Assembly (NCBI GenBank): GCA_003833135.1
Contig: QZLH01000375.1
Span: forward strand, 1-33,160
Direction of reading: 5' to 3'
Length of the DNA stretch: 33,160 nt
Source of the DNA: Oehlia diaphana
Lineage: Eukaryota; Glomeromycota; Glomeromycetes; Glomerales; Glomeraceae
Made by a program: the position numbers and the translations under genes. This document shows positions 10,765-20,809 of this stretch, piece by piece; the first letter of the stretch is position 1, and every line of letters starts with the position of its first letter. The notes under the pieces were generated by a model. That model saw only the letters and a program-made list of their open reading frames with translations. It was not told where the DNA came from and ran no database searches.

Positions 10765-11106
10765 CATAATTGCAAAGAAACAAATGATTTGCGTTAAGCT
10801 ATTCCGAACATCCTAAAAATTTACTGAATAAATTCTTTATTAACAAGAGAATAATTTCGCTCAAAGAAAAGAAAATTTACAAAATTGATCGTTTTTATAA
10901 CACAAAATAGCAATAACACTAACAAAAATTGTTTCGATAATAATGAATGTTAATTTTCTATTTCTTCCAACAAAATCGATAAAGGATTAAAAAAATTTAA
11001 TCGCTAACTAGATTTAAATATAATAAAAGGGGGGTTGACCCTGACTAACCCTGAATATATTATTCAGCCTTACATATTACACTGGGGCTAAATATTGTTA
11101 AAAGTT
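10765..11106. other. Intergenic DNA
   Basis: A/T-rich, with no gene or repeat recognised. A short G-run is present at about 11030 (aaggggggttgacc). Confidence 0.4.
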
Positions 11107-11292
11107 TTACATATAAAGACACGGTTTGGCGTTTTGGCGATGAGATAGATGTGACAATGCATCTTTTTTAATAACGTGTGACAAACACAATGGACAGATT
11201 AAGATAAAACTCTGGTACCATATGATACACATAATGACAATCATGAATATCATTGGATGTTGTATGATCCATTTTGAACAAGTTTTTGCCAA
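11107..11292 (-). pseudogene. Possible zinc-finger-like small coding remnant
   Basis: The 61-codon frame ends with CPLCLSHVIKKDALSHLSH followed by RQNAKPCLYM: a CxxC, 11 residues, then HxxH, spaced like a compact Cys2His2 zinc-binding motif. Upstream in that frame the text is hydrophobic and unconvincing. The adjacent frame instead reads MDHTTSNDIHDCHYVYHMV from 11262, followed by PEFYL. That suggests a gene with a frameshift near 11190, or a tiny intron I cannot place. I do not recognise the family. It could be a decayed transposon zinc finger. Call it a candidate only. Confidence 0.3.
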
Positions 11293-11814
11293 ATATATTC
11301 AAATTGTTTGTTTCATCATTTTACCATTTTTAAGAGTTTTTTTTTTTTTACCATTAAAATTCTGCGCCCAATAAATTTTATGCGCTAAAAAAAAATTTTT
11401 TTCATTTATTATTGATTTTATTAGAAATAATAGAAGATGGATATTTATTATTGTTGAAAATTAATTCATTTTTTTTATTATTATTGCAATTTTGAGTTGT
11501 AAAAATTTATTTCGTAGGTTTTCTAATTCGTTACACATATTTTTATTTATTTATTCTCATTTTTTTTTTTCGATTATACTCGAATTTTAAATGGTTGATA
11601 AATTAATTTATTCAGTTATTTTATTAATCACAATTTTTTTTTATATATGACTTCTATAAGATTATTTTTTAAGATTCTTTTTTTTTATGATATTTTAAAT
11701 AAAAATTTTAATATATTTTATATTAAAAAAATCAAAAGGTTCATTTATATTGATTAAAACTTTAAAACGTAAAATCCAACCTTTCGTGAAGTGGCGAAAG
11801 TGCATATTCTTAAT
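11293..11814. other. Intergenic DNA with T-tracts
   Basis: Poly-T, poly-A and TTA-rich. No gene or notable motif. Confidence 0.4.
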
Positions 11815-11879
11815 AACATAATAATAACATATTAACATAATAATAACATATTACAATATTACAATATTACAATATTACG
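11815..11879. repeat. Short tandem repeat, ATAACATA / ACAATATT units
   Basis: Two adjoining simple arrays: imperfect copies of a roughly 17-nt 'aacataataataacatatt' unit, then four tandem 'acaatatt'-type units ending at about 11879. Confidence 0.6.
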
Positions 11880-11943
11880 GCGCATGTATAACCATGTGGA
11901 TTGAGAAAGTTTAAAAATGAAATTTCTAAACTTCTTTCCTTTA

Positions 11944-12201
11944 TTAAATAATGATAAAATTAATAATGCGCGACGATCGTTTAATTTTAAAAAAATATGA
12001 TTTTTGCTTCAAATTATGACTACAGCATTACTGACTATACCATAAATGCTTTAATATAGTGGAGATATTAAATGATAAAATTAATAATGCGTGACGATCG
12101 TTTAAATTTAAAAAAAGAAAAATTTTTAAAAAAGTAACACGATTTTTGCTTCAAATTATGACTGACTATACCATTAACGCTTTAATATATAGTGAAGAAT
12201 G
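11944..12201. repeat. Direct tandem duplication of about 125 bp
   Basis: Copy 1 (11944-12066) and copy 2 (12067-12201) share, in order, AAATGATAAAATTAATAATG, a palindromic ACGATCGT, GATTTTTGCTTCAAATTATG, GACTATACCAT and CTTTAATATA. Copy 2 carries an extra A-rich insert of about 20 nt and copy 1 an extra ACAGCATTACT. No coding frame is conserved. Confidence 0.8.
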
Positions 12202-12771
12202 AAATTTGAATATTTAATTAAATTAACAATATTATTTAAACTTTTTTGTTTAATTAAAATTTTAAATTAAAACATTTAAAGTAATGTAAGTAAGTAAAAA
12301 AAAAAATCATTATCATACTAGAAATCATACTTAATTTCTTATATATATATACTTTTTTATTTTTTCATTTTTTTTGGTTTTTTTTTAATTTTTTAGAGAG
12401 GATCTTTAGCTATATATATACTAATCGGATCATCGTTCTTTCATGATTAACAATGTATCAAAATGATCACAAAGCTTTTGTTTTTTGTACACATAAAAAA
12501 ATGATTGTCCAATAATTCATAATGAATTCCTTATCTCTAATGCATTCATCATTAATCATCATATCCATCACAATTGATTGTTCGATGATTTTATTTTAGA
12601 CGGATTTTTTCGGATTTGCCCCGGCGACTGATATCATTCGTTAACAAAGTGATAAAGACGTTTTAAAATATAGATTAAAGATATAAATTAAATTTATAAA
12701 AACCAGCAAAATTTTCTTGAGTGTGGTCGAGATAAATCATACATTTTATTTCCTTTTGTTCGAAAAATAAT
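12202..12771. other. Upstream region of the first small-family gene
   Basis: A/T-rich. It holds TATATATA runs (12341-12350 and 12411-12420) and a GC-richer patch (12600-12640, with cggatttgccccggcgactg). A TTTTGTTCGAAAAA semi-palindrome sits 10 nt before the start codon at 12772. A promoter is expected here, but no element can be assigned with confidence. Confidence 0.35.
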
Positions 12772-13278
12772 ATGAGAGATTTTTTAAATCGCATTAATAT
12801 TGATAACATACTCTCACCTCTTCAAAATAACGACGATATGATGCATATGCTTAAATCTCAATTGAAAGATACTTTAGTATTAACTGGAAAAGATTTAATA
12901 AAAAGAAACGTAGAAAATGAAGTTCACAGGTTGCGATCTCATAATGATATAATTGATATTGATTCAGCAACGAATATAATTTGGAATTCACATTTAACAA
13001 ACTCGCAGAGAGAGAGGCTTATGCGTCTCGCGTATAATATAACTAACAATCGTAACTCTGAGACCATTGGTCGAATGTCTCAGATTAATATTCCACAAAT
13101 TACAAACAGTTCTTTCGAAGATAATTTTTTTAATGGTTATGGAACAAACTTTTATGAAGAGGAAAGTTTCCAATCTTTAATTTTACCTAATGGTTTTTTA
13201 GCTCTTCGATATTTCCTTAAGTACCAAATTAGTGACGTCTTCAATTGTTATACAAATTGTTCGTCAAGGAATTATTGA
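12772..13278 (+). CDS. Small family protein, copy 1 (possible degenerate HMG-box)
   Basis: An intact 168-residue frame and one of three paralogues in the window. Shared core: LTGKDLIKRNVENEVHRL (about 37-54), then IIDIDSATNIIWNSHLTNSQ with RERLMRLAYNI (60-90), then PQITNSSFEDNFFNGYGTNF (about 108-127). The conserved Trp followed by LT...R...LA..I resembles helices 2 and 3 of an HMG box (EI...W..L..eer..f..lA). The usual first-helix (P)NAF motif is absent, so DNA binding is only inferred. It carries a unique 26-residue C-terminal tail (LALRYFLKYQISDVFNCYTN...). It is the only copy reading L-R-S across the site where copy 3 has a stop. No signal peptide or membrane segment. The gene looks functional but its role is unknown. 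Confidence 0.65.
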   Translation: MRDFLNRINIDNILSPLQNNDDMMHMLKSQLKDTLVLTGKDLIKRNVENEVHRLRSHNDIIDIDSATNIIWNSHLTNSQRERLMRLAYNITNNRNSETIGRMSQINIPQITNSSFEDNFFNGYGTNFYEEESFQSLILPNGFLALRYFLKYQISDVFNCYTNCSSRNY

Positions 13279-14515
13279 TCATAATATCAGATAATTCTAG
13301 AGATTTCAAACTGCGCATTCTAATTCGTCAATGCGATGCGCAGACATCACGTCACGAATTGTTGATCCCTAATTTTAATTGGTGCTTCATATGCTTCATA
13401 GTTTCCTTATATGTACAAATATGATTTCATTTTAACTTGTTTAATCTGGTTTCCTTGTTATACTTATTTGTCAATTCATGCGTCAATTCATGCACAGAAT
13501 CTTATAATAAAATAACTCTTTATAGATATTCATTTACCAAAAAATTTTTACTTATCCTATATGAGCTAGTCTGTAATTCATCGAAATAAATAACACAATA
13601 ACAAATGCTTATAATATTATAAATAAAATAAAAAATACCCCGTGGGAATTTTTAATTTTTAATTCATATTCAAAATGATTTTTTTTATCTTTTCGTTTAT
13701 GTTTTTTTTTAAAAAAAAAAACTTTTATAATAAAATCAACATTTAATAATTTCACCATTACATCAGGTGCTAACTTGTTTATTATTATTGTTACAATATT
13801 ATATAAGACTTATTTTAGAAGTTCTCTTTTTTAAAAATGAAATAATTAATTTTGGTATTAAAAAATAACCATAATGTTTAACGTATTTTAAGAAAAATCA
13901 ATAATATCATATTTGTAATAGAATTACCCAGTTACGTGGTAATATTTTTAACTTTTTCATTGATCCTTCTATTTTTCTTTCTTTTGACACTAAAAATTTT
14001 ATTAATTAATTTCATTGGTAATGGTAGCTTGAGAACTTATTAGCTGATAAGCTGATAGTCTGATAACAATTAAGAATAGAAGCAAATAATGAAAAGATAA
14101 AAAAGATACGAAAAAAAATACGAAAAAGATAATAAAATAATAAAATTTCTTTATAAACATTCACTTCACTAAAATATTAATTATAATAAGTGAAAAAGAA
14201 TCAAAAAATCTTTTGAAAGAAAAAAAATTAAAAATTCTCACGTCTCACGTAATAACAAAGTGATCCTTTTGATCCTTTAGTAATTGTCATTTGACCAAAA
14301 AAGCGCCAAAATTTTTTTGTCTAACAAAAAAAAAAAAAAATATGATATAGAATTCGAATTTTAATTTTCCGGTACATAAAAAAAGATAATAAATGATAAC
14401 ATTTTAATTTTTTACTTATATATTTATTTTCTTTGAAAATTATTATTTTTTTTTTTTTTTTCATTTCAAACAATATTAAATCGATATTTAATAACAATGA
14501 TCAAAGTAACAGGTA
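13279..14515. other. Intergenic DNA
   Basis: No gene seen. Small direct repeats (gtcaattcatgc twice at about 13471-13493; two variants of a 'cgtcaatgcgatgcgcag'-type patch at about 13326), a T9A11 palindrome (13702-13721) and A-tracts are present. Confidence 0.4.
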
Positions 14516-14671
14516 ACGTGTCATTTACTTCATTATCAAAAAATATCTTGTTAGGGATATATTAAATCTTGTTCGAATGAACGTGTCATTTACTTCATTA
14601 ATCATTAAAAATATCAAAAAATATCAAAAATATTTTGCTTGTTAGGGATATATTAAGTTTTGTTCGAATGA
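14516..14671. repeat. Direct tandem duplication (65 and 91 bp)
   Basis: Copy 1 (14516-14580) and copy 2 (14581-14671) both start ACGTGTCATTTACTTCATTA and both end with GTTAGGGATATATTAA followed by TTGTTCGAATGA. Copy 2 has an internal expansion of 'atatcaaaaa' units. Confidence 0.85.
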
Positions 14672-14694
14672 TATTGAGGTATGAATTGAATTCT

Positions 14695-14790
14695 TATTTT
14701 ATTTTATCGCATTGAATTATATTGGATTTTATTTTATTTTATCGCATGAATTATATTGGATTTTATTTTATATTATCGCATTGAATTATT
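14695..14790. repeat. Three-copy tandem repeat, about 33-bp unit
   Basis: The unit is roughly TTTTATTTTATCGCATTGAATTATATTGGA, repeated three times with small indels (ATCGCATTGAATTATATTGG, ATCGCATGAATTATATTGG, ATCGCATTGAATTATT). Confidence 0.8.
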
Positions 14791-15153
14791 ATCATTTTTG
14801 ATTTTTGATTTTATTTTATTTGTTAATTAGATAATAATATAAGTGTAGATTTTGATATGTTGAGACGTGAATGAATTTCATTTTTGCTTTCATTTTTTTT
14901 ATTTTCATTTTAATTTTATTTTATTTTTATGTAACGAAGAAACCGGACTCAAACACGCACTGTACCGAAAGAATCACGTATTGTACGATAGTAAAATACA
15001 GCCAATGTAGATACTATAAATAATATATATTGTCTGTAGTCTGTACTAAAAGGAATCTTAATACAGTCCTGATGAAAAATCACGAATGCTGCTCCTATAC
15101 GACTTTCCGTCAGTGGGTACGTGGGTATTATGGGTTTTTCTTTTTCGACGTAA
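14791..15153. other. Intergenic DNA with a GC-richer patch
   Basis: A T-rich run is followed by a moderately GC-richer stretch (14935-15130) that lacks a sustained frame. No tRNA or snoRNA fold could be assigned by eye. Confidence 0.35.
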
Positions 15154-15282
15154 AATATATCAAAGTCGAGTAATATATTAAAGTCGAGTAATGTATCGAA
15201 GTCGAGTAAATGTATCGAAGTCGAGTAAATATATCGAACGTCGAGTAAATATATCGAAGTCGAGTAAATATATCGAAGTCGA
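15154..15282. repeat. Seven-copy 18-20-bp minisatellite
   Basis: Units begin at 15154, 15172, 15190, 15208, 15227, 15247 and 15266. The consensus is AAATATATCGAAGTCGAGT, drifting from ATCAAAGTCGAGT on the left to ATCGAAGTCGAGT on the right. Each unit holds a GTCGA core. Confidence 0.9.
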
Positions 15283-17862
15283 AATATATCATATCAACTA
15301 CGCCATATGAGTTACGAGATTAACGAAATTCCTAGACCTATTGTTTTGAGATGTAATCGTGTTTTTAAGCAAGTTGGACACGTTTTCTTACAATATATTA
15401 GTATACATATTTAAAAACTATTATATTTTAATTAAGAAAATACATAAGTGCGTAGCAATGCACATCCTATATTACCTTTTTTAATCTTATAAGTTGTAGA
15501 GCAGGTAAAAAATACGAATAAGGTGTACTAAAAAAAATTGACAAATAAATAAATGGGGAAAAATAAAAATTTATGTAGTATGTTTCTTTTTTTTTTCTCC
15601 AAACGAAATGGAAATGAAAAATAAATTTTCCATAATTTTCCATAATTTTTCTTTTTAAGCCACACGTGGATTATTTCTCAAATTTATTCGCGAAAATAAT
15701 AGAAATTTCCATGACGAATGACGTAAAATCATGTGATATATTATGCAGGTACCTGATACCGCACTAATATTCTGGAAAGACTTGTTACTAAATAAACTTG
15801 ATTGTTTGTTTAGATACAGATTTTTGAGAGTTTTCATTAAATAATTAAATGAAATAAACATAATAATAAAATTTTTGGAAATTTTGGGAAAATTCGGGAA
15901 ATTTCAGAAAAATTCAGGAATCCTATAATTTAAATAACAATCTAACCATGAATATTTTTACCAGATAACGTTTCGTAAAAAAAAAAATTTTTGCAAAATA
16001 AATAAATAAATAAGAGAGTTTACATAAAGTATTAATATAAACTTTTTTGGATACTTCCCCGGAATATCGGATAAATTTCCGAAACACGGAACACCCGCCA
16101 AAGATCCTTTTTTAGAGTTGAACGTAAATAATTATAAATGCTGAATTTCTTATTCGAGATAGTAAGAATGTAATCATGTGATAAATTATAAAAATTATTC
16201 TCAATTTGAGAAGATAAAAAAGTACAAGGAGAACTTTTTAAAATCATTTCCGTATCTATTATAATCTCTACTAAAAAAAGAAAATATCAACTTATTCTCG
16301 TGATCATAGTTTTCAAAACTTTATTACAAACATATTTTCTTTGTTTAATGATTGATATTTGTTCAATCAATGGGGCACGCGATTAAAAAGAAACTCCCTG
16401 TTATATTTAAGAAATAAACGAAATTAAACGTAATGAAAAGGTTTTCCAGTTTTTAGATATTTTTTTTTTTTTTTGCAAAAAATCGTTCAAAATATTAACT
16501 ATATTATGTAAGATTTTCGCGCTAAAATAATAATTTTTTTTAAATTAGAATTAACGCTTACTTAACGGTAACAATTTTGGATAAATTAAAAAAAAAAAAA
16601 AGAATCCAGGTTGTTGATTATTGAGAAAATAAAATGTTTCAAATTATAATTTTAATTGGTTCTTGGTCATTTACAAATATTGATGTAAAAAAAAAAAATT
16701 TTTAAGACTTCGTCTGCTGACAAAAACAAATGGAAACCTTTCTTTAGTATATTACATGTGAAATTACGATAATTACGATGATATTCGAAATTTCTCTGAC
16801 CAATCGAATTTAATCGTACTAATTTTTTTTTAGGAAACGAAACAATCGAATTACATGTATTTTGTCATGGGAGGAAAATATTTATAAAACTTTTACTTAG
16901 TTTATTCACGGTATTTACTAAAAATAAAAAAAAAAAAAAGAGCGAAAATTCTTTATCACGAATATAGTTTATGTCATATGCGAAAAAAACATTAGAGAGT
17001 AAAAATGTTACACCTTTATATCGACACACATAATTTCTTATACAGGTTGAAACCGGTTGCACTAGTATGGAAACTTTTTACTTTATTAATTAATACCCAT
17101 AAAAATTCCTTATCAATAAATAAATAATACCGGGCTTATATATATATGTGTTTATTTATTTACTAATTTCAATACCTTTGTAATTAATATAACCAAGCCA
17201 TAATAAAGAAAAGGTCATGTGAGATTTTTTTTTTTTTTTTTTTCGTTCAAAACAAATATTTCTTGAAAATTTTTAGAGAAAGAATTTACGATTGTAGGAT
17301 ATCACTGGTTCTTGAATATATAGTATTTATAAAATTTTAAACAATGTCATGACTTAGCATTGTTTATTTAAAAAGATAATCATCACTTGATACAAACATT
17401 TATTTATATAAGGGAAACAAGAAAATATGAAAAAGAAATAATAATGTTTGAATTTTTTTTGTGTGACAAAAACATCACATTTCAACATACTTTATTTAGC
17501 CTGATTAAAAAAAAAAAATTCAACGATTCCCAGGTATGAAATATTTATACATTATTGAATATGCTTATCGTATTTTCCGAAATACAGGAAATACTGTATG
17601 TAATCAAAAAATATTACAAAATACTTCATATACTGTACCACATACAGTATATTGATTTTTTATGTTACAAATAATTTTTCAATTGAGAATGGTGTGCCAC
17701 ACTTATACTGTAAATTTTCCGATAGTAACTAGCGGAAAAATCTTATATATAGGTGGTAAAAATACCCTTGGTTTAAAAAAATTTATCATTGAAAAATAAT
17801 TTTTTTCCCTCCTCTTTTTTTTTAAAAAACGTTTTTTTTTTTTTAAAAAAATTCCTTTTAAA
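15283..17862. other. 2.6-kb gene-poor stretch
   Basis: No supported gene. Minus-strand open frames at 15655-15861, 16032-16247 and 16865-17062 show no motif and drift with base composition. The region contains T-tracts, an 11-nt inverted repeat (ATACTGTATGT at 17591-17601 and ACATACAGTAT at 17640-17650) and two successive T-tract/A-tract palindromes (17815-17829 and 17832-17851). The second of these ends 11 nt before the start codon at 17863. Confidence 0.45.
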
Positions 17863-18318
17863 ATGCATAAAATTAAATCTACTCAATCTCGATCAACCTT
17901 AAACAAATTTCTTAAACAATTAAGAAATAGTAAAATGATATGTTCGCCTCCTCATGTTAACAATGCGAAGACACTTGCAGATCAAGCAAGAAATGGAACA
18001 AGTTTTCAAATGTTGAGCGGAAAAGATTTATTAAAGCAAAATGTGAGACGCGAAGTTCATCGTTTAAAATTAACAATGTATAATGCAATTTTAATTGATT
18101 TAGCAACAAATGAAATTTGGTCACAATTAACGCAATGTGAAAGACGACAATTTGAAAATCTTGCAATAATTGCAAATAATATAAATATTATTATTCAAAT
18201 ACCTGAACAACAAATAACAGATAATCCTTTAGGGAATGATTTCTTTAATGGAACAAACTTTCATAATAATAATAATAATCTCGATCCTTTATTTTATCAG
18301 AATTATTCGTTCTTTTAA
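17863..18318 (+). CDS. Small family protein, copy 2 (possible degenerate HMG-box)
   Basis: An intact 151-residue frame starting ATGCATAAA. It has a basic N-terminus (MHKIKSTQSRSTLNKFLKQL) and then the family core: MLSGKDLLKQNVRREVHRL (about 49-67), LIDLATNEIWSQLTQCERRQ with FENLAIIANNI (77-107) and ITDNPLGNDFFNGTNFHNN. It matches copy 1 and copy 3 in the same order, including the ATNEIW...LT and FFNGTNF blocks. The N-terminus diverges, and the C-terminus ends soon after an Asn run. Similarity to HMG helices 2-3 is suggestive only. The leader is a double T-tract/A-tract palindrome. The gene looks functional; its role is unknown. Confidence 0.65.
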   Translation: MHKIKSTQSRSTLNKFLKQLRNSKMICSPPHVNNAKTLADQARNGTSFQMLSGKDLLKQNVRREVHRLKLTMYNAILIDLATNEIWSQLTQCERRQFENLAIIANNINIIIQIPEQQITDNPLGNDFFNGTNFHNNNNNLDPLFYQNYSFF

Positions 18319-19615
18319 AAAAATAATTTGTTTTTTCATTTGTAATAGACTATTTATTATTTTGTTTATACATACGATTTAGATTGTATTTTAAAATTTT
18401 TTTTTTATTATTTTCTTTAACTTTAATGTAAATTTTATTTACTTTCCTTTTTTTCTTTCTTTCGAACTTTTTTTTTTTTTTTTTAAGCCTCTGAACGGTC
18501 TTTCCGACATATACACAATTAATATTCGTGTTATGTGAAGTTCTTTCAATGTAAATTTTAAGAAGTTTTAAGATAGGATATTGCTTTAATTGAATAAAAA
18601 TAGCTAAATAGGCAATTTAAATTTTGTATTTAATATGTATTTCAACAATTATCTATGAAGTCATTCGTATAGAAATGGGACGCTCTCGCTTTCAAAAGAA
18701 TGCATGATGTTGATCAAATTTAAATTTTTTAATTGGTTATCAGGCAAATTCGAGACTCTTTTGCGCGCCAATTTCGATTTCTAGAAACAGTTAAAAGGCT
18801 TCAGGCTAATACAAATTCAGAATCTACTAAATTTAGAATCGGGTTCTCCGAACTAAGGAACAAATGCTTCATCGTTTAATCAAATATATTTAAAATTAAA
18901 TAGTTAATCGTTTTGAACCACTTGAACCGGTATGGCTCCAAACCACGGTTTTACTGGTTTACACCGCAATATTATATATATATTTTGTTATAATAAATGT
19001 ATTGAATTCGATAAATGATTTCTACTGTAATAACATTTTAATAAAGAAAGAAATAATTTTTTTTAAAAAACTTCAAAATTATTTATTTCGCTCATTTACA
19101 AAAAAAAAATTGAAAAATTTAGTTCCCAATATTTGCCGCAGCTCAAATTTCATGAACATTAATATTTTTTTTTTTTATCCGAATTGTTTCTATTTTCCAA
19201 TAATAGTATATAATATAATGTAAAGTAACGTAATTCTTTTACTATCGAATTTTTTTTTTTTTTTTTACACGTCCTCTCTTTTTTATCTGTGTCGAAATTA
19301 TTTGGAGTTTTGGACTACATTTTTATTGTCAAAATGAAATATTTTGATAGTAACTAATCATATTTCCTTATAATAATCGAAAAAATTTATTCCAAAAATG
19401 CATAATTTTCTAATAGGAATGGTTTTGGTTTTAACCCATAAAATTTGTTATTGACTTATAATAACTTTTTAACAATTTCGAGGTCTTAAATTTGATTTCA
19501 AAAAACAATTTTGAAAACGAATTGATATTAGATATAATTCAAGGAGTTCAACCAATTAAACCAGGTTGTGAATTGTACTGGTACAGTATTAGTACGGTAC
19601 AGCGTACAACGTACA
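18319..19615. other. Intergenic DNA
   Basis: No gene recognised. A somewhat GC-richer patch at 18660-18860 has short open segments but no consistent frame. The ORF at 19002-19223 is Phe/Asn/Lys-rich and compositionally driven. Confidence 0.4.
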
Positions 19616-19900
19616 CATAAACAATTTTTCACGTGATTGGTTAATTATATAGCTTGTACTTTGCCCAAATTAACCGCATTTGGTAATTACGGGCAAAATT
19701 ATGGATAGTTTCATGAAAATCCGGACTCCCCGACTGATTTCGAGCCTGAGCAATGCACGAGCTCTAGACAAGGATTAGTGAAAAGGTAACGTTTAAAATT
19801 TGGTTTAAGATAGCGAATAAGAAACCATTTTTTGGATAAAGTATTTAAACCATGTCACATGTGATAATAATTATAGAAATCTCTGGCATTATTTTCATAA
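19616..19900 (+). repeat. Dispersed repeat, copy A
   Basis: Shares with 23168-23375, in the same order and orientation, TAAACAATTTT, a GTAC patch, GGGCAAAATTAT, CGTTTAAAA, ATTTGGTTTAAG, GAATAAGAAAC / CAAATAAGAAAC, ATAAAGTATT, CCATGTCACATGTGATAAT and GCATTATTTTC. The CATGTCACATGTGA palindromic core is perfectly kept. No coding capacity is seen. It could be a SINE, a solo LTR piece or a MITE; the ends are not resolved. Confidence 0.7.
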
Positions 19901-20383
19901 TGACGCGTACGTAAATAAATTTATTTGTAATAAATTACATGACATTACTCGGATATTGCCTTAAACTATTTAACCAAATTAGTAAATTGATACTTTGAAA
20001 TAATATAATGAGTTTAGCCAACTACTTTCATTTTATAATGCTAAACTTTCCTCGTAAGAATTCTCGTAAGAATTTATGGGAAACTCCGATAATTATGATT
20101 TTTTTCAGGTTTCATATATGTATATATTCGAAATAGTAATTTATCCGATAAAGGAAGATGGCGAATTATAAATGTATTATATAATATGACAAAGAAAAAA
20201 CTCTGACAATTAACTATTTTTAGTTTTTTAGTCATAGATCTGTCGGCAAAACGCGACCTAGCAGACAAGTATACAAAAAGTAAGGTATATAGTATTTATA
20301 GTAGCATGAAAATATATAAATCGGCGATATTGATATAGCAAAAATTGTTCTTTTTTTTTTAAAAAAAAAAAAAATAACGAAAC
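19901..20383. other. Upstream region of the third small-family copy
   Basis: A/T-rich. It contains a T10A14 palindrome (20351-20374) ending 9 nt before the start codon at 20384. The minus-strand open frames at 20074-20426 are not supported. Confidence 0.4.
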
Positions 20384-20809
20384 ATGAATAATTTCGTAAA
20401 TCAAATAAATAATGACCTATTTTCATTCTTTAATATAAATGAACAAGTACGAATACTTGCAAATAAAGTTAGGGACGGAACAATTACGCACATGTTAACC
20501 GGGAAAGAAGTGCTTAAGTTTTACTTAGAAGATAAATTGTGATCAGATAATCAACGGGATATAATTGATCTTGATTCGACTACGAATGAAATTTGGAACT
20601 CACGCTTAACGAATTCACAAAAAAATATGTTTACGAACTTTGCGGATAATGTGAACAAAACTCGAAATTCTGATACCATTGAATCAATCGCTCTAATTAA
20701 TACGCCACAAATTACAAAATCTGAATTTGAAAATTTCTTTTTTAATGGAACAAGCTTTCATGATGACAAAAGTTTCAAATCTTCGATCTTACCTTTAGGT
20801 GTCTTTTAA
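20384..20809 (+). pseudogene. Small family protein, copy 3, with a premature TGA
   Basis: A full-length family member of 141 codons, starting ATGAATAATTTC and ending ILPLGVF. It is interrupted once by TGA at 20540-20542. In order it has HMLTGKEVLKFYLEDKL, the stop, then DIIDLDSTTNEIWNSRLTNS, then PQITKSEFENFFFNGTSFHD. At the homologous place copy 1 reads TTG-CGA-TCT (Leu-Arg-Ser) where this copy reads TTG-TGA-TCA, so the lesion is most simply a CGA-to-TGA (CpG to TpG) change. The frame is otherwise open, which suggests recent inactivation. A prediction that starts at the internal Met (20627) would miss the 5' half. Confidence 0.75.

Noticed and set aside
15154..15282. Regular short repeats considered as a CRISPR array
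   Set aside because: Units are directly adjacent with no spacers, and the DNA is eukaryotic.
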